The notes beneath the pieces were generated by a model. The model did not search any database. It was not told where the DNA came from and saw only the letters and a list, made by a program, of their open reading frames with translations. Shown here in pieces: positions 1 through 9,391 of a stretch of 64,000 nucleotides of DNA. This DNA is from an uncultured Bacteroidales bacterium. Lineage in GTDB: Bacteria > Bacteroidota > Bacteroidia > Bacteroidales > Muribaculaceae. Within the stretch, counting starts at the first letter, position 1, and every line of letters begins with the position of its first letter. The translations under genes and the position numbers were made by a program. Location: the NCBI GenBank assembly GCA_900542185.1, contig UQMZ01000018.1, forward strand, positions 4,223 to 68,222, given 5' to 3'.

Positions 1-192
1 GTGCAGGAAGCACTGGAGGCCCTGATGAAAGGACGTACCACCATCGTCATAGCCCACCGCCTCTCCACCATCGTCAACGCCGACCGCATCTGCGTGCTGC
101 ACCGCGGCGAGATTGTGGAAAGCGGCACCCACGACGAGCTGATTGCCCTCGGAGGCCACTACAAGCGCCTGGTGGACATGCAGCACCTCTGA
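1..192 (+). CDS. ABC exporter ATPase, C-terminal fragment
   Basis: Only the last 63 codons are inside the window, so the gene is cut at its 5' end and the GTG at base 1 is not a real start. The fragment shows the H-loop (AHRLSTI) and the usual end of an exporter-type nucleotide-binding domain (ADRICVLHRGEIVESGTHDEL). This matches the C-terminal NBD of a fused membrane-ATPase half-transporter of the MsbA/multidrug type. Such proteins couple ATP hydrolysis to lipid or drug export across the inner membrane. The substrate cannot be told from the fragment. The gene is followed by about 158 bases before the mannanase gene. Confidence 0.85.
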   Translation: MQEALEALMKGRTTIVIAHRLSTIVNADRICVLHRGEIVESGTHDELIALGGHYKRLVDMQHL

Positions 193-256
193 CACGCCAT
201 AAATTAACACTTTATTTGCAATTAGTTGCGCAATAATATCAAAGCGACGACAAGAG

Positions 257-287
257 TTGCAATGCGCCTCATTTTTTTATAATTTAG
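257..287 (+). promoter_or_regulatory. Candidate promoter of the mannan operon
   Basis: TTG at 257-259, a 20-base spacer, then TAATTTAG at 280-287. This is one base off the Bacteroidetes -7 consensus TAnnTTTG. It would give a leader of roughly 55 bases before the GH26 gene at 351. The mismatch in the -7 box keeps confidence moderate. I see no clear terminator in 193-256. Confidence 0.4.
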
Positions 288-350
288 CGTTCAGGATTGC
301 GTTCGTTATGAACCGGTCCAAAAAGACTGACGATAACACACTTTTCAATC

Positions 351-1553
351 ATGAACTCTAAATTCATAAAAGGGATACTGGCTACCGCCCTCATAACGGG
401 AGCTTCACTGGGAACGAGTGCACAGGATTGCGGCACAAACGCCTGCTGTCAGAATCAGACGCCTGCCGCCCAGCTGAAATCCAGACTTAACAGCCTGGTC
501 AAAGCGGGCAAGACGGCATTCGGCCATCACGACGACACGGCCTACGGTCACGAATGGACCGGCGTGATGTTCGCCCCTGGCACTGCCGGCCGCAGCGACG
601 TCAAGGACGTAGCGGGCTATTACCCCGGCGTCATGTCGTGGGACCTGGGCGGCCTGGAACTTCAGGACACTGTCAATCTTGACGGCGTGCCGTTCAGCCT
701 GATACTTCGCGAGGCCCGCGCCCAGAACGCGCGCGGCGGCGTCAACACCTTCAGCTGGCACCTGCGCAACCAGGTGACCGGCGGCGACAGCTGGGACGTG
801 TCGGACAAGCAGGCCGTGCACAAGATGCGCACCGACCCCGAACAATTGGCCAGATATCAGGAGACCGTGCGCCTCGTGGCACGTTACCTGAAGCAGATGA
901 CCGACGAGAACGGCCGTCCGTTCGGCGTGATATTCCGTCCGTGGCACGAGCACACTGGTTCGTGGTTCTTCTGGGGCGGCGAGAACAGTTCGCCTGAGGA
1001 CTACAAGTTCCTGTGGACCGAGATGCGCCGCATATTCGACGAGGAGAACGTCAACAACGTGGTGTGGGCGTTCAGCCCCGACCGCGTCAAGAGCGAGGAA
1101 CAGTATATGCTTACTTATCCCGGCGATGAATACGTTGACATTTTAGGCACCGACGTGTACCAGTTTGCAGGCGAGGGCGGCGACGCCACATATCGTCAGG
1201 ATGCCGGCAGATCGCTCGGCATAGTGACCTCGCTGGCGCGCAGGCATAACAAGATTCCGGCATTCACCGAGACCGGTCTGGAAGGCATATCCGATTCCAA
1301 GTGGTACACGGGCCAGCTGCTTCCTCTGCTTAAGGCCAACCCCGTGGCATACGTGGTGGTATGGCGCAACGCCGAGGACAACAAGAAGCATTACTACACT
1401 CCCTTCAAGGGCCATCCGGCAACGGACGACTTCAAGGCATTTACCGAGGACGACTTCATCGTCATGGCCGGCAAGCCGATGGGCATAAAGGCCAAGGCCC
1501 AAAGCGGCGTGCGCGTCACGAAGGCTCCCAACGCAAAGCCCGTACGCCGATAA
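351..1553 (+). CDS. Secreted GH26 endo-beta-1,4-mannanase
   Basis: 400 residues with an N-terminal signal peptide (about residues 1-24, ending GTSAQ) and a single GH26 catalytic domain. The acid/base glutamate is E200 in FRPWHEHTGSWFFWGG. The nucleophile is E307 in PAFTETGLEG. The domain order and length fit a single-domain Bacteroidetes mannanase that cuts beta-mannan, typically to mannobiose. It is the first gene of a run with GH130 phosphorylase, MFS symporter and 2-epimerase, which is the known route mannan to mannobiose to mannosylglucose to mannose-1-phosphate plus glucose. The cysteine-rich stretch just after the signal (DCGTNACCQ) is not a lipobox, so a periplasmic or secreted location is more likely than lipidation. 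Confidence 0.93.
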   Translation: MNSKFIKGILATALITGASLGTSAQDCGTNACCQNQTPAAQLKSRLNSLVKAGKTAFGHHDDTAYGHEWTGVMFAPGTAGRSDVKDVAGYYPGVMSWDLGGLELQDTVNLDGVPFSLILREARAQNARGGVNTFSWHLRNQVTGGDSWDVSDKQAVHKMRTDPEQLARYQETVRLVARYLKQMTDENGRPFGVIFRPWHEHTGSWFFWGGENSSPEDYKFLWTEMRRIFDEENVNNVVWAFSPDRVKSEEQYMLTYPGDEYVDILGTDVYQFAGEGGDATYRQDAGRSLGIVTSLARRHNKIPAFTETGLEGISDSKWYTGQLLPLLKANPVAYVVVWRNAEDNKKHYYTPFKGHPATDDFKAFTEDDFIVMAGKPMGIKAKAQSGVRVTKAPNAKPVRR

Positions 1554-1628
1554 GCTTTCCCCAAACACGTATAATAAAACTATAACCGAGGATAATTTCT
1601 AATATAATCTACGATAATTTCTCATCTG

Positions 1629-2798
1629 ATGACAACATTCGAACGCCGCAAGGCCCTGATAGAGACACGATACGAAGAACTGGTGACCCGTGCCAACATT
1701 CCGTTGGAGGGCAACGGCATCTACACCCGCTACGCGCATCCCGTGATCACAGCGGACATGGTGCCCCCGTTCTGGAAATACGACTATGATCCGGAACGCA
1801 ACCCCTACTTCATGGAGCGCATCGGCGTGAACGCCACGCTGAACTCCGGTGCGATGAAAATCGACGGCAAATACGTGCTGGTGGTACGTGTCGAAGGTAT
1901 GGACCGCAAGTCGTTCTTCGCCGTGGCCGAAAGCCCAAACGGCATCGACAATTTCCGTTTCCGCGAGCGTCCCATCACCATGCCCGACATCGACGGCAAC
2001 CCCACCACCAACATCTACGACATGCGCCTCACGCAGCATGAGGACGGCTGGATCTACGGCCTGTTCTGTGCCGAGCGTCACGACGACGCCCATCCCGGCG
2101 ACCTGAGCGCGGCCACGGCGGCCTGCGGCATCGCCCGCACCAAGGACCTGGTGACCTGGGAGCGTCTGCCCGACCTGAAGTGCGCCAGCCAGCAGCGCAA
2201 CGTGGTGCTCCATCCCGAATTCGTCGACAGCAAGTATGCCCTCTACACGCGCCCGCAGGACGGATTCATCGACACGGGCAGCGGCGGCGGCATCGGCTGG
2301 GGTCTGGTCGACGACATGACCAACGCCGTGCTCGGTCCCGAGACCATTATCGACCCCCGCTATTACCACACCATCAAGGAGGTGAAGAACGGCGAGGGCC
2401 CCCACCCCATCAAGACTCCCAAAGGATGGCTGCACCTGGCTCACGGCGTGCGCGCCTGCGCTTCAGGACTCCGCTACGTGCTGTACATGTACATGACCAG
2501 CCTGGAAAAGCCCTGGGAGAAGATAGCCAGCCCCGGCGGATACTTCATGGCTCCGGTGGGCGAGGAATACATCGGCGACGTGATGAACGTGGTGTTCTCC
2601 AACGGCTGGATCGCCGACGAGGACGGCAAGGTGTTCATCTACTACGCCAGCTCCGACACCCGCATGCACGTGGCCACATCCACAATCGACCGGCTCGTGG
2701 ACTACTGCTTCAACACTCCGCAGGACGGTCTGTTCACCGGCAAGTCCGTAGAGGCCATCAACCGTCTGATAGACGGCAATCTTCCTTTCCTGAAATAA
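1629..2798 (+). CDS. GH130 4-O-beta-mannosyl-glucose phosphorylase
   Basis: 389 residues without a signal peptide, so cytoplasmic. The sequence is typical of the GH130_1 subfamily, including the start MTTFERRKALIETRYEEL. The catalytic aspartate is D131 in IYDMRLTQHEDGW, the same number as I recall for the Bacteroides fragilis enzyme. The reaction is phosphorolysis of mannosyl-1,4-glucose to alpha-mannose-1-phosphate and glucose. Its substrate is made from mannobiose by the 2-epimerase encoded at 4341-5540, so the operon is internally consistent. The start at 1629 is the only ATG that keeps the conserved N-terminus. It is 75 bases after the mannanase stop. GH130 mannobiose phosphorylases (GH130_2) are the alternative, but the epimerase neighbour argues against that. 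Confidence 0.93.
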   Translation: MTTFERRKALIETRYEELVTRANIPLEGNGIYTRYAHPVITADMVPPFWKYDYDPERNPYFMERIGVNATLNSGAMKIDGKYVLVVRVEGMDRKSFFAVAESPNGIDNFRFRERPITMPDIDGNPTTNIYDMRLTQHEDGWIYGLFCAERHDDAHPGDLSAATAACGIARTKDLVTWERLPDLKCASQQRNVVLHPEFVDSKYALYTRPQDGFIDTGSGGGIGWGLVDDMTNAVLGPETIIDPRYYHTIKEVKNGEGPHPIKTPKGWLHLAHGVRACASGLRYVLYMYMTSLEKPWEKIASPGGYFMAPVGEEYIGDVMNVVFSNGWIADEDGKVFIYYASSDTRMHVATSTIDRLVDYCFNTPQDGLFTGKSVEAINRLIDGNLPFLK

Positions 2799-2810
2799 AT
2801 TAATAATTGC

Positions 2811-2842
2811 GAACGCATTTACGGAATTCCGTAAATGCGTTC
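2811..2842. repeat. 32-bp perfect palindrome
   Basis: GAACGCATTTACGGAA (2811-2826) is followed directly by its exact reverse complement (2827-2842). As RNA it would form a stem of about 14 bp with a minimal loop, between the GH130 gene and the transporter. There is no T-run behind it, so it is not a classic terminator. An mRNA-processing or stability hairpin, an attenuator or a dyad operator are all possible. It covers the ATG at 2835, which is one reason the transporter start is placed at 2865. Confidence 0.9.
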
Positions 2843-2864
2843 CATCATAATCTTAAAAACCACC

Positions 2865-4319
2865 ATGGCTCTATTGAAAGAGAAAATCGGATACGGTTTC
2901 GGCGACATGGCGTCGTCGATGTTCTGGAAGGTGTTCAGCTACTACCTTCCCTTCTTTTATTCCAACGTGTTCGGACTGTCGCTGGTGGACGCCGCCTTCC
3001 TGGTGCTGATCACACGCATCTGGGACGCAGTCTCCGACCCGATGATGGGCATCATAGCCGACCGCACCCACACGCGCTGGGGCAAGTACCGCCCCTATCT
3101 GCTCTGGATCGCGGCTCCTTTCTCCATCTGCGGCATCCTGCTGTTCACCACTCCCGACTGGGGATATGCCGCCAAACTGGTCTGGGCTTACGTCACATAC
3201 ATCCTGATGATGACCGTCTACACCGGCATCAACGTGCCTTACGGCGCGATGTTAGGTGTAATAACGGACAATCCCAAACAGAAAACCGTATTCTCCTCCT
3301 TCCGCATGTTCTTCGCCTACGGCGGCTCGTTCATCGCGCTGGCGCTGTGGCAGCCTCTGGTTGACCTGTTCAGCGACCGCGGCTACAGCCTGCAGAGCTC
3401 GTGGCAGGGGGCTATGATAGTAATAGCCATCTGCTGCTTCGTGCTGTTCATCTGCTGCTTCGCCCTGACCCGCGAGAAGATCAAGACCGTATCCACCGCC
3501 TCGGTGGGCAAGGACTTCAAGAGCCTGATACATAACAATCCGTGGTGGCTGCTGATAGGCGCGGCACTCTGCTTCAACCTGTTCAACACCATCCGCGGCG
3601 CTTCGGTGGCCTATTTCTTCGCCGACGTCATAGGCGCCGACGCCAACATCATGCTGTTCGGACTCAGCGTCCTGTTCTATGCCGGTCTGTTCCTCAGCAT
3701 CGGCGAGATCGCCAACATGGTGGGCGTGGCGCTGTGCGTGCCCATCGCCAACCGTCTGGGCAAGAAGACTACATTCATGCTCGTAAACATGACACTGATC
3801 GTGCTGAGCGTGGGCTTCTTCTTCCTGCCGCTCAGCAACGCCGGATACTGGCTGATGCTGCTGTTCCAGATCCTGATCTCGACACTGACGGGTATCATGT
3901 CGCCGTTGGTATGGTCCATGTACGCCGACGTCAGCGACTATGCCGAGCTGAAGTTCAAGACAGCCTCCACCGGCCTGATCTTCTCCTCCAGCTCCATGGC
4001 CATGAAGTTCGGAGGCGCCATCGGCGGCGCGGCCGTGATGTGGCTGCTTGACGGATTCGGATACATAGTCCGCTCCACCGACCAGGCCAACGCCGTCATC
4101 GCACAGCCTGACTCGGCCATCTCCTGTCTGTGGTGGCTCATGAGCTTCATTCCCGCCATCGTGGCTGCATTGGCCGTGGTGATAGTCTACTTCTATCCCC
4201 TCACCACCAAGCGCGTGGACGACATCGTAAGCCAGCTGGCACTGCAGCGCGGCATCTCCGCTCCTGTGGACATCCCTGCAGTGGACGAGGCCACCGACTT
4301 CGCCAACACCAACTCTTGA
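2865..4319 (+). CDS. MFS/GPH-type sugar:cation symporter, mannan operon
   Basis: About 484 residues with twelve hydrophobic segments. It has the N-terminal GPH signature region (KIGYGFGDMASSMFWKV) and a loop of the form DPMMGIIADRTHTRWGKYRPY, typical of the glycoside-pentoside-hexuronide family. It is an inner-membrane importer, and mannobiose is the inferred substrate from its place between the GH130 and epimerase genes. An in-frame ATG at 2835 lies inside the palindrome and adds ten residues that do not fit the family, so I chose 2865 (MALLKEKIGYG). The C-terminus carries the cytosolic tail common in Bacteroidales homologues (VDDIVSQLALQRGI). Confidence 0.9.
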   Translation: MALLKEKIGYGFGDMASSMFWKVFSYYLPFFYSNVFGLSLVDAAFLVLITRIWDAVSDPMMGIIADRTHTRWGKYRPYLLWIAAPFSICGILLFTTPDWGYAAKLVWAYVTYILMMTVYTGINVPYGAMLGVITDNPKQKTVFSSFRMFFAYGGSFIALALWQPLVDLFSDRGYSLQSSWQGAMIVIAICCFVLFICCFALTREKIKTVSTASVGKDFKSLIHNNPWWLLIGAALCFNLFNTIRGASVAYFFADVIGADANIMLFGLSVLFYAGLFLSIGEIANMVGVALCVPIANRLGKKTTFMLVNMTLIVLSVGFFFLPLSNAGYWLMLLFQILISTLTGIMSPLVWSMYADVSDYAELKFKTASTGLIFSSSSMAMKFGGAIGGAAVMWLLDGFGYIVRSTDQANAVIAQPDSAISCLWWLMSFIPAIVAALAVVIVYFYPLTTKRVDDIVSQLALQRGISAPVDIPAVDEATDFANTNS

Positions 4320-4340
4320 CATATCGCGTTATATTCAACT

Positions 4341-5540
4341 ATGACAAAACAGGAATTCGTAGCCGAGCTGCGCGACACGCTCGACAACAACATACTGAAT
4401 TATTGGATTGACAAGATGACTGACCCTCGCGGCGGCTATTACGGCCGTCGCGACGGTCACGACCGTCTGCATCCTGACGCCGAGAAGGGCGCCATCCTCA
4501 ACGGCCGCATTCTCTGGACATTCTCAACGGCCTACCGTCTGACCAAGGACGAGCGTTACGCCGAGGCCGCTCTCCGCGCACGTGACTATATCGCACGGTA
4601 TTTCATCGATCCGGAATACGGCGGCGTGTACTGGAGCGTCACCGCCGATGGCGAACCTCTCGACACAAAGAAGCAGTATTACGCCATAGCGTTCGTGATT
4701 TACGGACTGGCCGAGCATTACCGTGCCACAGGCGACGAGGCTTCGCTGGAGATGGCCAAGAAGCTGTTCTACGACATAGAGAACCATAGTCTGGACCGCG
4801 AGAAGAGCGGGTATATCGAGGCATCGCAACGCGACTGGTCGCCCATCGCCGACATGCGTCTCAGCGAGAAGGACGCCAACGCGTCGAAGACCATGAACAC
4901 CCACCTGCACATCATGGAGGGTTACACGTCCCTGTTGCGCGTATGGCGCGACCCTGCCGTGCTCGAAGCCACCAAGCGTTGTCTGCGCATATTTCTCGAC
5001 ACCATCCTCGACCCGGAAACTCACCACTTGGGACTGTTCTTCAACGACGACTGGCAGCGTCAGGACGGCATCATCAGCTATGGCCACGACATCGAAGGCA
5101 GCTGGCTGATGCTGGAGACCGCCGAGGTGATAGGCGACCCGGCACTATACGAGGAAACACTCGACAAGACGTATCACCTGGCCCACGCGGCCCTGGAGGG
5201 ACGCACTGTGGACGGTGCGTTGCTTTACGAGCGTCATGAGTCGGGAGCATACGACAACGACCGCCACTGGTGGGTACAGGCCGAGACCGTACTGGGACAG
5301 ATATACCTGGCACGCTTTCACGGCGAGGACGCCCAGATGGAACGCGCCATGCAGACCTGGGACTATATCAAGAACCATCTGATAGACCGCGAGCAAGGCG
5401 AATGGTACTGGAGCTGCCGTAACGAAGAAGGCCGGCAGACGGTCAACCTTGACGACGACCATGCCGGCTTCTGGAAATGTCCGTATCACAACGGACGTAT
5501 GTGCGTCGAAGCCATAGAACGCGTCAGCGAGTCACTATGA
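4341..5540 (+). CDS. Cellobiose 2-epimerase (AGE superfamily)
   Basis: 399 residues forming an (alpha/alpha)6 barrel of the N-acylglucosamine 2-epimerase superfamily. Histidines at the expected catalytic positions are H249 (SYGHDIEGSWL) and H383 (CPYHNGRMC). These correspond to the two general acid/base histidines of cellobiose 2-epimerases. In mannan operons the enzyme converts mannobiose to mannosylglucose for the GH130 phosphorylase. It is cytoplasmic. The gene follows the transporter by 21 bases and its last 17 bases overlap the convergent propeller gene. Function within the superfamily is set by the operon context as much as by sequence. Confidence 0.9.
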   Translation: MTKQEFVAELRDTLDNNILNYWIDKMTDPRGGYYGRRDGHDRLHPDAEKGAILNGRILWTFSTAYRLTKDERYAEAALRARDYIARYFIDPEYGGVYWSVTADGEPLDTKKQYYAIAFVIYGLAEHYRATGDEASLEMAKKLFYDIENHSLDREKSGYIEASQRDWSPIADMRLSEKDANASKTMNTHLHIMEGYTSLLRVWRDPAVLEATKRCLRIFLDTILDPETHHLGLFFNDDWQRQDGIISYGHDIEGSWLMLETAEVIGDPALYEETLDKTYHLAHAALEGRTVDGALLYERHESGAYDNDRHWWVQAETVLGQIYLARFHGEDAQMERAMQTWDYIKNHLIDREQGEWYWSCRNEEGRQTVNLDDDHAGFWKCPYHNGRMCVEAIERVSESL

Positions 5541-8217
5541 TCCGGAAATCCGACACCTGTCTGGCCACGTCCCTTACGGAATACACACCCTGAGGCACCG
5601 GCTGGCCGTCGGAATCACATACATCCCATACAGTCTGCCCGTTGTCAACAGCGGGCAGTTGCTTTATCTGCCTCCCTGCTCCGTCGCATACCGAAAGCAC
5701 CGCCTGTACCGGCAGATTCACGAATTTTACCGTACCCTTGTATTCCGGAAGTACGTTTACCGGATAAGCCATCGGATTGGCGATGCCCTGTACTGTCGAT
5801 CCGGCCTTATCCGGCTTTACCGACAGCAGACCCATATCCGAACCTATCATCAGCTCTTTTGACTCTGGATTCCAGCACAGACCGTCTATCTGGTTGGACT
5901 TGAGAGGCGAGTTGGACATGTCGTAATGAGCGAACACTTTTTTACGATCGGTGGAAATACCATAGACACCACTCCATCCGGTTCCAACCCACATACGGTT
6001 GTATTCATCGAAAGCTATGCAATGCACCATATCCGACATGACGGTGGATTCACGGCTTCCGTCAGCGTTGGTGACATAAAGAAGTTCTCCCTCTGCAACG
6101 CCGTTCTTGATCGGTTTAGTCAAGTCAACTGATACGAGTTTTGAATCAAAACCCATCCATATATGCCCTGTCAATGGGTCCTCGGCGACATCCATCATAT
6201 ATCCGACATAAGTCAAGAGTCCTTCCGGTGTATTGATTTTGTTAATGATTTTCGCGGAATCATCGGCAAAATCATCAAGTGTGCCGTTATGATCACATAT
6301 TATTATGCCTCTTCCGGAGTTATTGTTTATTATAGCTATTTTATTTTTATTTTCAGGATGTTTAAGCGCCACACCGACACCTCCTCTCATTGTCATGTAT
6401 CCCTTCAAATCCTTGACAGGGAAGAAAATCCTTTTCCATGGCTGTGCCTTGGATATATCCTGCAGTTGCATGGCCTGGTCACGGTCCTCGGGAGTCCAAT
6501 ACATAAGATGCACACCCGGACCCTTACCCGACCTGTTTATCTCATCCGTCTGACATACCCAAAGGACATTGTCAGAATCCTCGCCCACTGCCTTGCACCA
6601 GGTTATATCGGATGTCGAGAAATTATTCAAGAATCCCGGACAACTGCTGTAAGCATCACTGGAATTGGAAAAACGGAACACCTGGCCCTCGACATCTTTA
6701 GTATTCATTGCTACTATACCTCCTCCCAACGATGATACCAACACATAATCGGGATGCAATGAATCCAGGATTAAACCGGTAGGCGAAGTCACGGGATAAG
6801 GATAAGACCTTTCATTGTTAAATCGATTCGTCAGTGTGCTGTTCCCGACTATACTCCGCGGAGCGCCGTAAATAGGGGAATAATTGGTCCATTTGCCATT
6901 CTTATATCCGCTGAGCAACATTGTAGTAAACCCATTGAATGCGATGAAATTTACCGGCGTGGAATATTTATTCATTACCAATAACCCCTGTGTGGGCGAA
7001 TAGGCCATTTCGGACAACAGCATTGACACAGGACCCTGCCATTCAATCATAGCGCTCGCGGCACTCCACGTCTTGCCCTGATCCGATGTACTACGGGTAT
7101 AGAACCCTTTCCTCTTTTCATAAAACCAGAATTCATGGAAATCAAGCGAACCCACATAACGAGGTGCCGTCATGGGAAGCTTATAGCTCTTCACCTCCAT
7201 CTTGGAACCTGAGGATTCTAAAGGAATGAAATAAGCCGTTGTCGTGGAAAATGCCAGATATCCGTTGTTGACCGGCACGAAATTGTTCTCATACTGGTTT
7301 GCCACAACATATCGACAACATGGCTTTACGCCGTCAGTAATGTTGGAGGTGTCGGTACATAATTGGCCTGAAAAATTCGCATCAGTTATTTTTGGAGTCA
7401 ATACCATATTTCCATTATTCCAGGAGGCCAGACTTAGTTTTGAACCATCGATCAATGTAGCAAACGAACCGGCGGAGATCGGCAGAATACGATTGGCGGA
7501 GGTAAACGTCAGTTCCGAGTGTTTCCTGAACGATGACATCACTGTCCGATCCGAATTTTCCGGAGCCTCATAAAAGGCATTGTCCATAATAGCCACGACC
7601 CTGTCTCCTACCCGGCATATAGATTCTATCGATGTGTCAAGATATGCCCACTCCTTGACTTCGAATGTAGTACCGTCTATTCGGGCATACCCCTTGTCCA
7701 GGGCAATCCATGCATCGTCATTCAGGTCAAAACTGACAGTACCCACGGCACCCGACATAGACTTTGCCTGACTTTTGAGATCCTTGATTGAATGCATAGT
7801 GCCTGATTCCTCAAACACATCGATACTGCCGTCATCATAACATATCCACAGGCTACGGGTGCGCGGATTATAATTCATGACTCTTACGCCTACGCCTGAC
7901 GATTCATACGTATCAAGCAATCCCCTCGCTCCTTTCCCCGGGTCCTGTTTGTCAATGTAAAGGACTGTAGCACGCGGAGTGTTGTAGGTGCTCCAACTTT
8001 TATTTACGTGATAGTATGCCTGATGTGCGAACACATATACATAACGGTCGCCTTCTATGATCTTGCTGATCTGGCCGTCGAACGCGGTATGCGTCTTCCA
8101 GGTGGAATTTGTCGCCGTAGGGACATCGGCTGTCTGCGCATGCATCTTTATAGACATGGCGCCTACGTTGGTAACGATTGCCGCTATGGCAAACAATAAT
8201 CCTATGCTTCTGTTCAT
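5524..8217 (-). CDS. PorZ-like beta-propeller protein with C-terminal sorting-like domain
   Basis: 897 residues with a signal peptide at about 1-28. The body has repeated propeller blades of the two-component-regulator-propeller type (SLWICYDDGSIDV, NRMWVGTGWSGVYGI, KELMIGSDMGLLSV). The C-terminal 70 residues (LSVCDGAGRQIKQL, QPVPQGVYSVRD) are built like the FlgD-Ig/type IX sorting domain. This order matches PorZ, the surface component that hands anionic LPS to the type IX sortase. PorX and PorW at 50917-55350 show the system exists here. There is no kinase domain, so it is not a hybrid two-component sensor. Base composition looks lower in GC than the neighbours. Assignment to PorZ rather than another sorted propeller is inference. 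Confidence 0.6.
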   Translation of the reverse strand: MNRSIGLLFAIAAIVTNVGAMSIKMHAQTADVPTATNSTWKTHTAFDGQISKIIEGDRYVYVFAHQAYYHVNKSWSTYNTPRATVLYIDKQDPGKGARGLLDTYESSGVGVRVMNYNPRTRSLWICYDDGSIDVFEESGTMHSIKDLKSQAKSMSGAVGTVSFDLNDDAWIALDKGYARIDGTTFEVKEWAYLDTSIESICRVGDRVVAIMDNAFYEAPENSDRTVMSSFRKHSELTFTSANRILPISAGSFATLIDGSKLSLASWNNGNMVLTPKITDANFSGQLCTDTSNITDGVKPCCRYVVANQYENNFVPVNNGYLAFSTTTAYFIPLESSGSKMEVKSYKLPMTAPRYVGSLDFHEFWFYEKRKGFYTRSTSDQGKTWSAASAMIEWQGPVSMLLSEMAYSPTQGLLVMNKYSTPVNFIAFNGFTTMLLSGYKNGKWTNYSPIYGAPRSIVGNSTLTNRFNNERSYPYPVTSPTGLILDSLHPDYVLVSSLGGGIVAMNTKDVEGQVFRFSNSSDAYSSCPGFLNNFSTSDITWCKAVGEDSDNVLWVCQTDEINRSGKGPGVHLMYWTPEDRDQAMQLQDISKAQPWKRIFFPVKDLKGYMTMRGGVGVALKHPENKNKIAIINNNSGRGIIICDHNGTLDDFADDSAKIINKINTPEGLLTYVGYMMDVAEDPLTGHIWMGFDSKLVSVDLTKPIKNGVAEGELLYVTNADGSRESTVMSDMVHCIAFDEYNRMWVGTGWSGVYGISTDRKKVFAHYDMSNSPLKSNQIDGLCWNPESKELMIGSDMGLLSVKPDKAGSTVQGIANPMAYPVNVLPEYKGTVKFVNLPVQAVLSVCDGAGRQIKQLPAVDNGQTVWDVCDSDGQPVPQGVYSVRDVARQVSDFRIIVTR

Positions 8218-8237
8218 TATGTAATCGGATGCTCAAT

Positions 8238-8258
8238 GAAGTCGCCTTGGACGACTTC
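8238..8258 (-). other. Small hairpin in the leader of the propeller gene
   Basis: GAAGTCG (8238-8244) and its complement CGACTTC (8252-8258) enclose a 7-base loop. It lies 21 bases before the propeller start codon. It would fold in the 5' leader and could affect translation. No T-run follows, so it is not a terminator. Confidence 0.4.
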
Positions 8259-8334
8259 TGTGTGTCAGGTCGTAATGTTCTCTATTGAAACGTGATTTTT
8301 GCCATAAAATTACACTTCCAGGCCCCTCTCCAGG

Positions 8335-8365
8335 TTTGTATATTGACATTTTTTTTGTAATTTTG
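8335..8365 (+). promoter_or_regulatory. Promoter of the prenyl synthase gene
   Basis: TTTG at 8335-8338, a 19-base spacer, then TAATTTTG at 8358-8365. This is a full match to the Bacteroidetes -33/-7 pattern. The -7 box ends only 8 bases before the ATG at 8374, so the leader would be almost absent. Confidence 0.75.
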
Positions 8366-8373
8366 TCCCCATT

Positions 8374-9348
8374 ATGGCCCGGATGGAAAACATTGTAAAG
8401 CGTTTGGCTCCTGAACTTGAAGCGATGAACGGCATCATTGCCGATTCGTTGCATACCCCCAACCGTATGATGAACGGCATCGTGGACCATTACCTGGAGG
8501 TGAAAGGGAAGCAGATACGCCCCATGCTGGTAATTCTGGCCGCCAAAATGTTCGGCCGGGTCAGCGATGAGGTGCTGTATGCCGGCGCGTCGCTCGAGAT
8601 GCTGCATAACGCCTCGCTGATTCACGACGACATAGTGGACGAGACCTTCCTTCGGCGCGGTCGCGACACAATCAACGCGTCATGGGGCAACCACATCGCT
8701 GTTCTGGTAGGCGACTACTTCGTCTCCAACGCTCTGTCCGTGGGACTCCGCAGCGGCAGCATCAAGGTCGTGTCGGCCCTGTGCGCCTTGGGTCAGGAGC
8801 TATCGCTCGGAGAGATAGACCAGATCACCACCGCACGCGAGCACAGCTTCGACACCGACAGTTATTTTACGGTAATACGACAGAAGACGGCCTCGCTGTT
8901 CTGCAGCTGCGTCAACGTCGGACTGGACGTAAGCCACGCACCGGAGCAATACGTAGCGCCTATGGGCCGCTATGCCGAACTGCTCGGCCTCTGCTTCCAG
9001 ATCAAGGACGACATCTTCGACTATTTCCCCAACCCGCAGATTGGCAAGCCAACCGGCAACGACCTCCGCGAGGGCAAGGTAACGCTCCCATTGCTCTATG
9101 CCCTGCGGAACGCCCCTCAGGACGAATCGAACCGCATGAAAGACCTGATTCGTCGCGGCGACCTCACTACCGCCGAAATCGAATCGCTCGTGGAGTTCGC
9201 CAAGGCTCACGGAGGCATCGACGACGCCTTCGCCAAGATGCGGCAAATGCAGAAGGAAGCCGACGAAATCATAGCGCCCCTCCCAGACTCGGAAAGCAAG
9301 GAATCGTTCCGCGAGATTTTCGACTACATCATCAGCCGCGACCGTTAG
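8374..9348 (+). CDS. ispB: Polyprenyl (octaprenyl-type) diphosphate synthase
   Basis: 324 residues of the trans-isoprenyl diphosphate synthase fold. The first aspartate-rich motif is HDDIVDE, with D85, D86 and D89. The second is QIKDDIFDYF near residue 213. KGKQIRPML is the usual substrate-binding stretch. It makes the long prenyl chain of menaquinone in the cytoplasm from FPP and IPP. Chain length cannot be read with certainty. The start at 8374 is 8 bases from the -7 box; ATG 8383 is an in-frame alternative that would leave a leader of about 12 bases. The downstream neighbour is rnhB, 43 bases away. Confidence 0.9.
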   Translation: MARMENIVKRLAPELEAMNGIIADSLHTPNRMMNGIVDHYLEVKGKQIRPMLVILAAKMFGRVSDEVLYAGASLEMLHNASLIHDDIVDETFLRRGRDTINASWGNHIAVLVGDYFVSNALSVGLRSGSIKVVSALCALGQELSLGEIDQITTAREHSFDTDSYFTVIRQKTASLFCSCVNVGLDVSHAPEQYVAPMGRYAELLGLCFQIKDDIFDYFPNPQIGKPTGNDLREGKVTLPLLYALRNAPQDESNRMKDLIRRGDLTTAEIESLVEFAKAHGGIDDAFAKMRQMQKEADEIIAPLPDSESKESFREIFDYIISRDR

Positions 9349-9391
9349 AATCTCGTCCCTCATCACTCTGACCTATTACTTCTGACCTATT

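Noticed and set aside
1599..2444. 281-codon minus-strand frame opposite the GH130 gene
   Set aside because: Shadow of a clear enzyme gene; no ribosome site or recognisable protein features.
3252..4322. 356-codon open frame on the minus strand opposite the mannan transporter gene
   Set aside because: Its His/Gln/Glu-rich translation is the usual shadow of a GC-rich membrane-protein gene; no domain, no leader, and the plus-strand gene is certain.
5524..8217. Hybrid two-component sensor
   Set aside because: Propeller blades are present but there is no histidine kinase, receiver or AraC domain; the C-terminus is a sorting-like sandwich.
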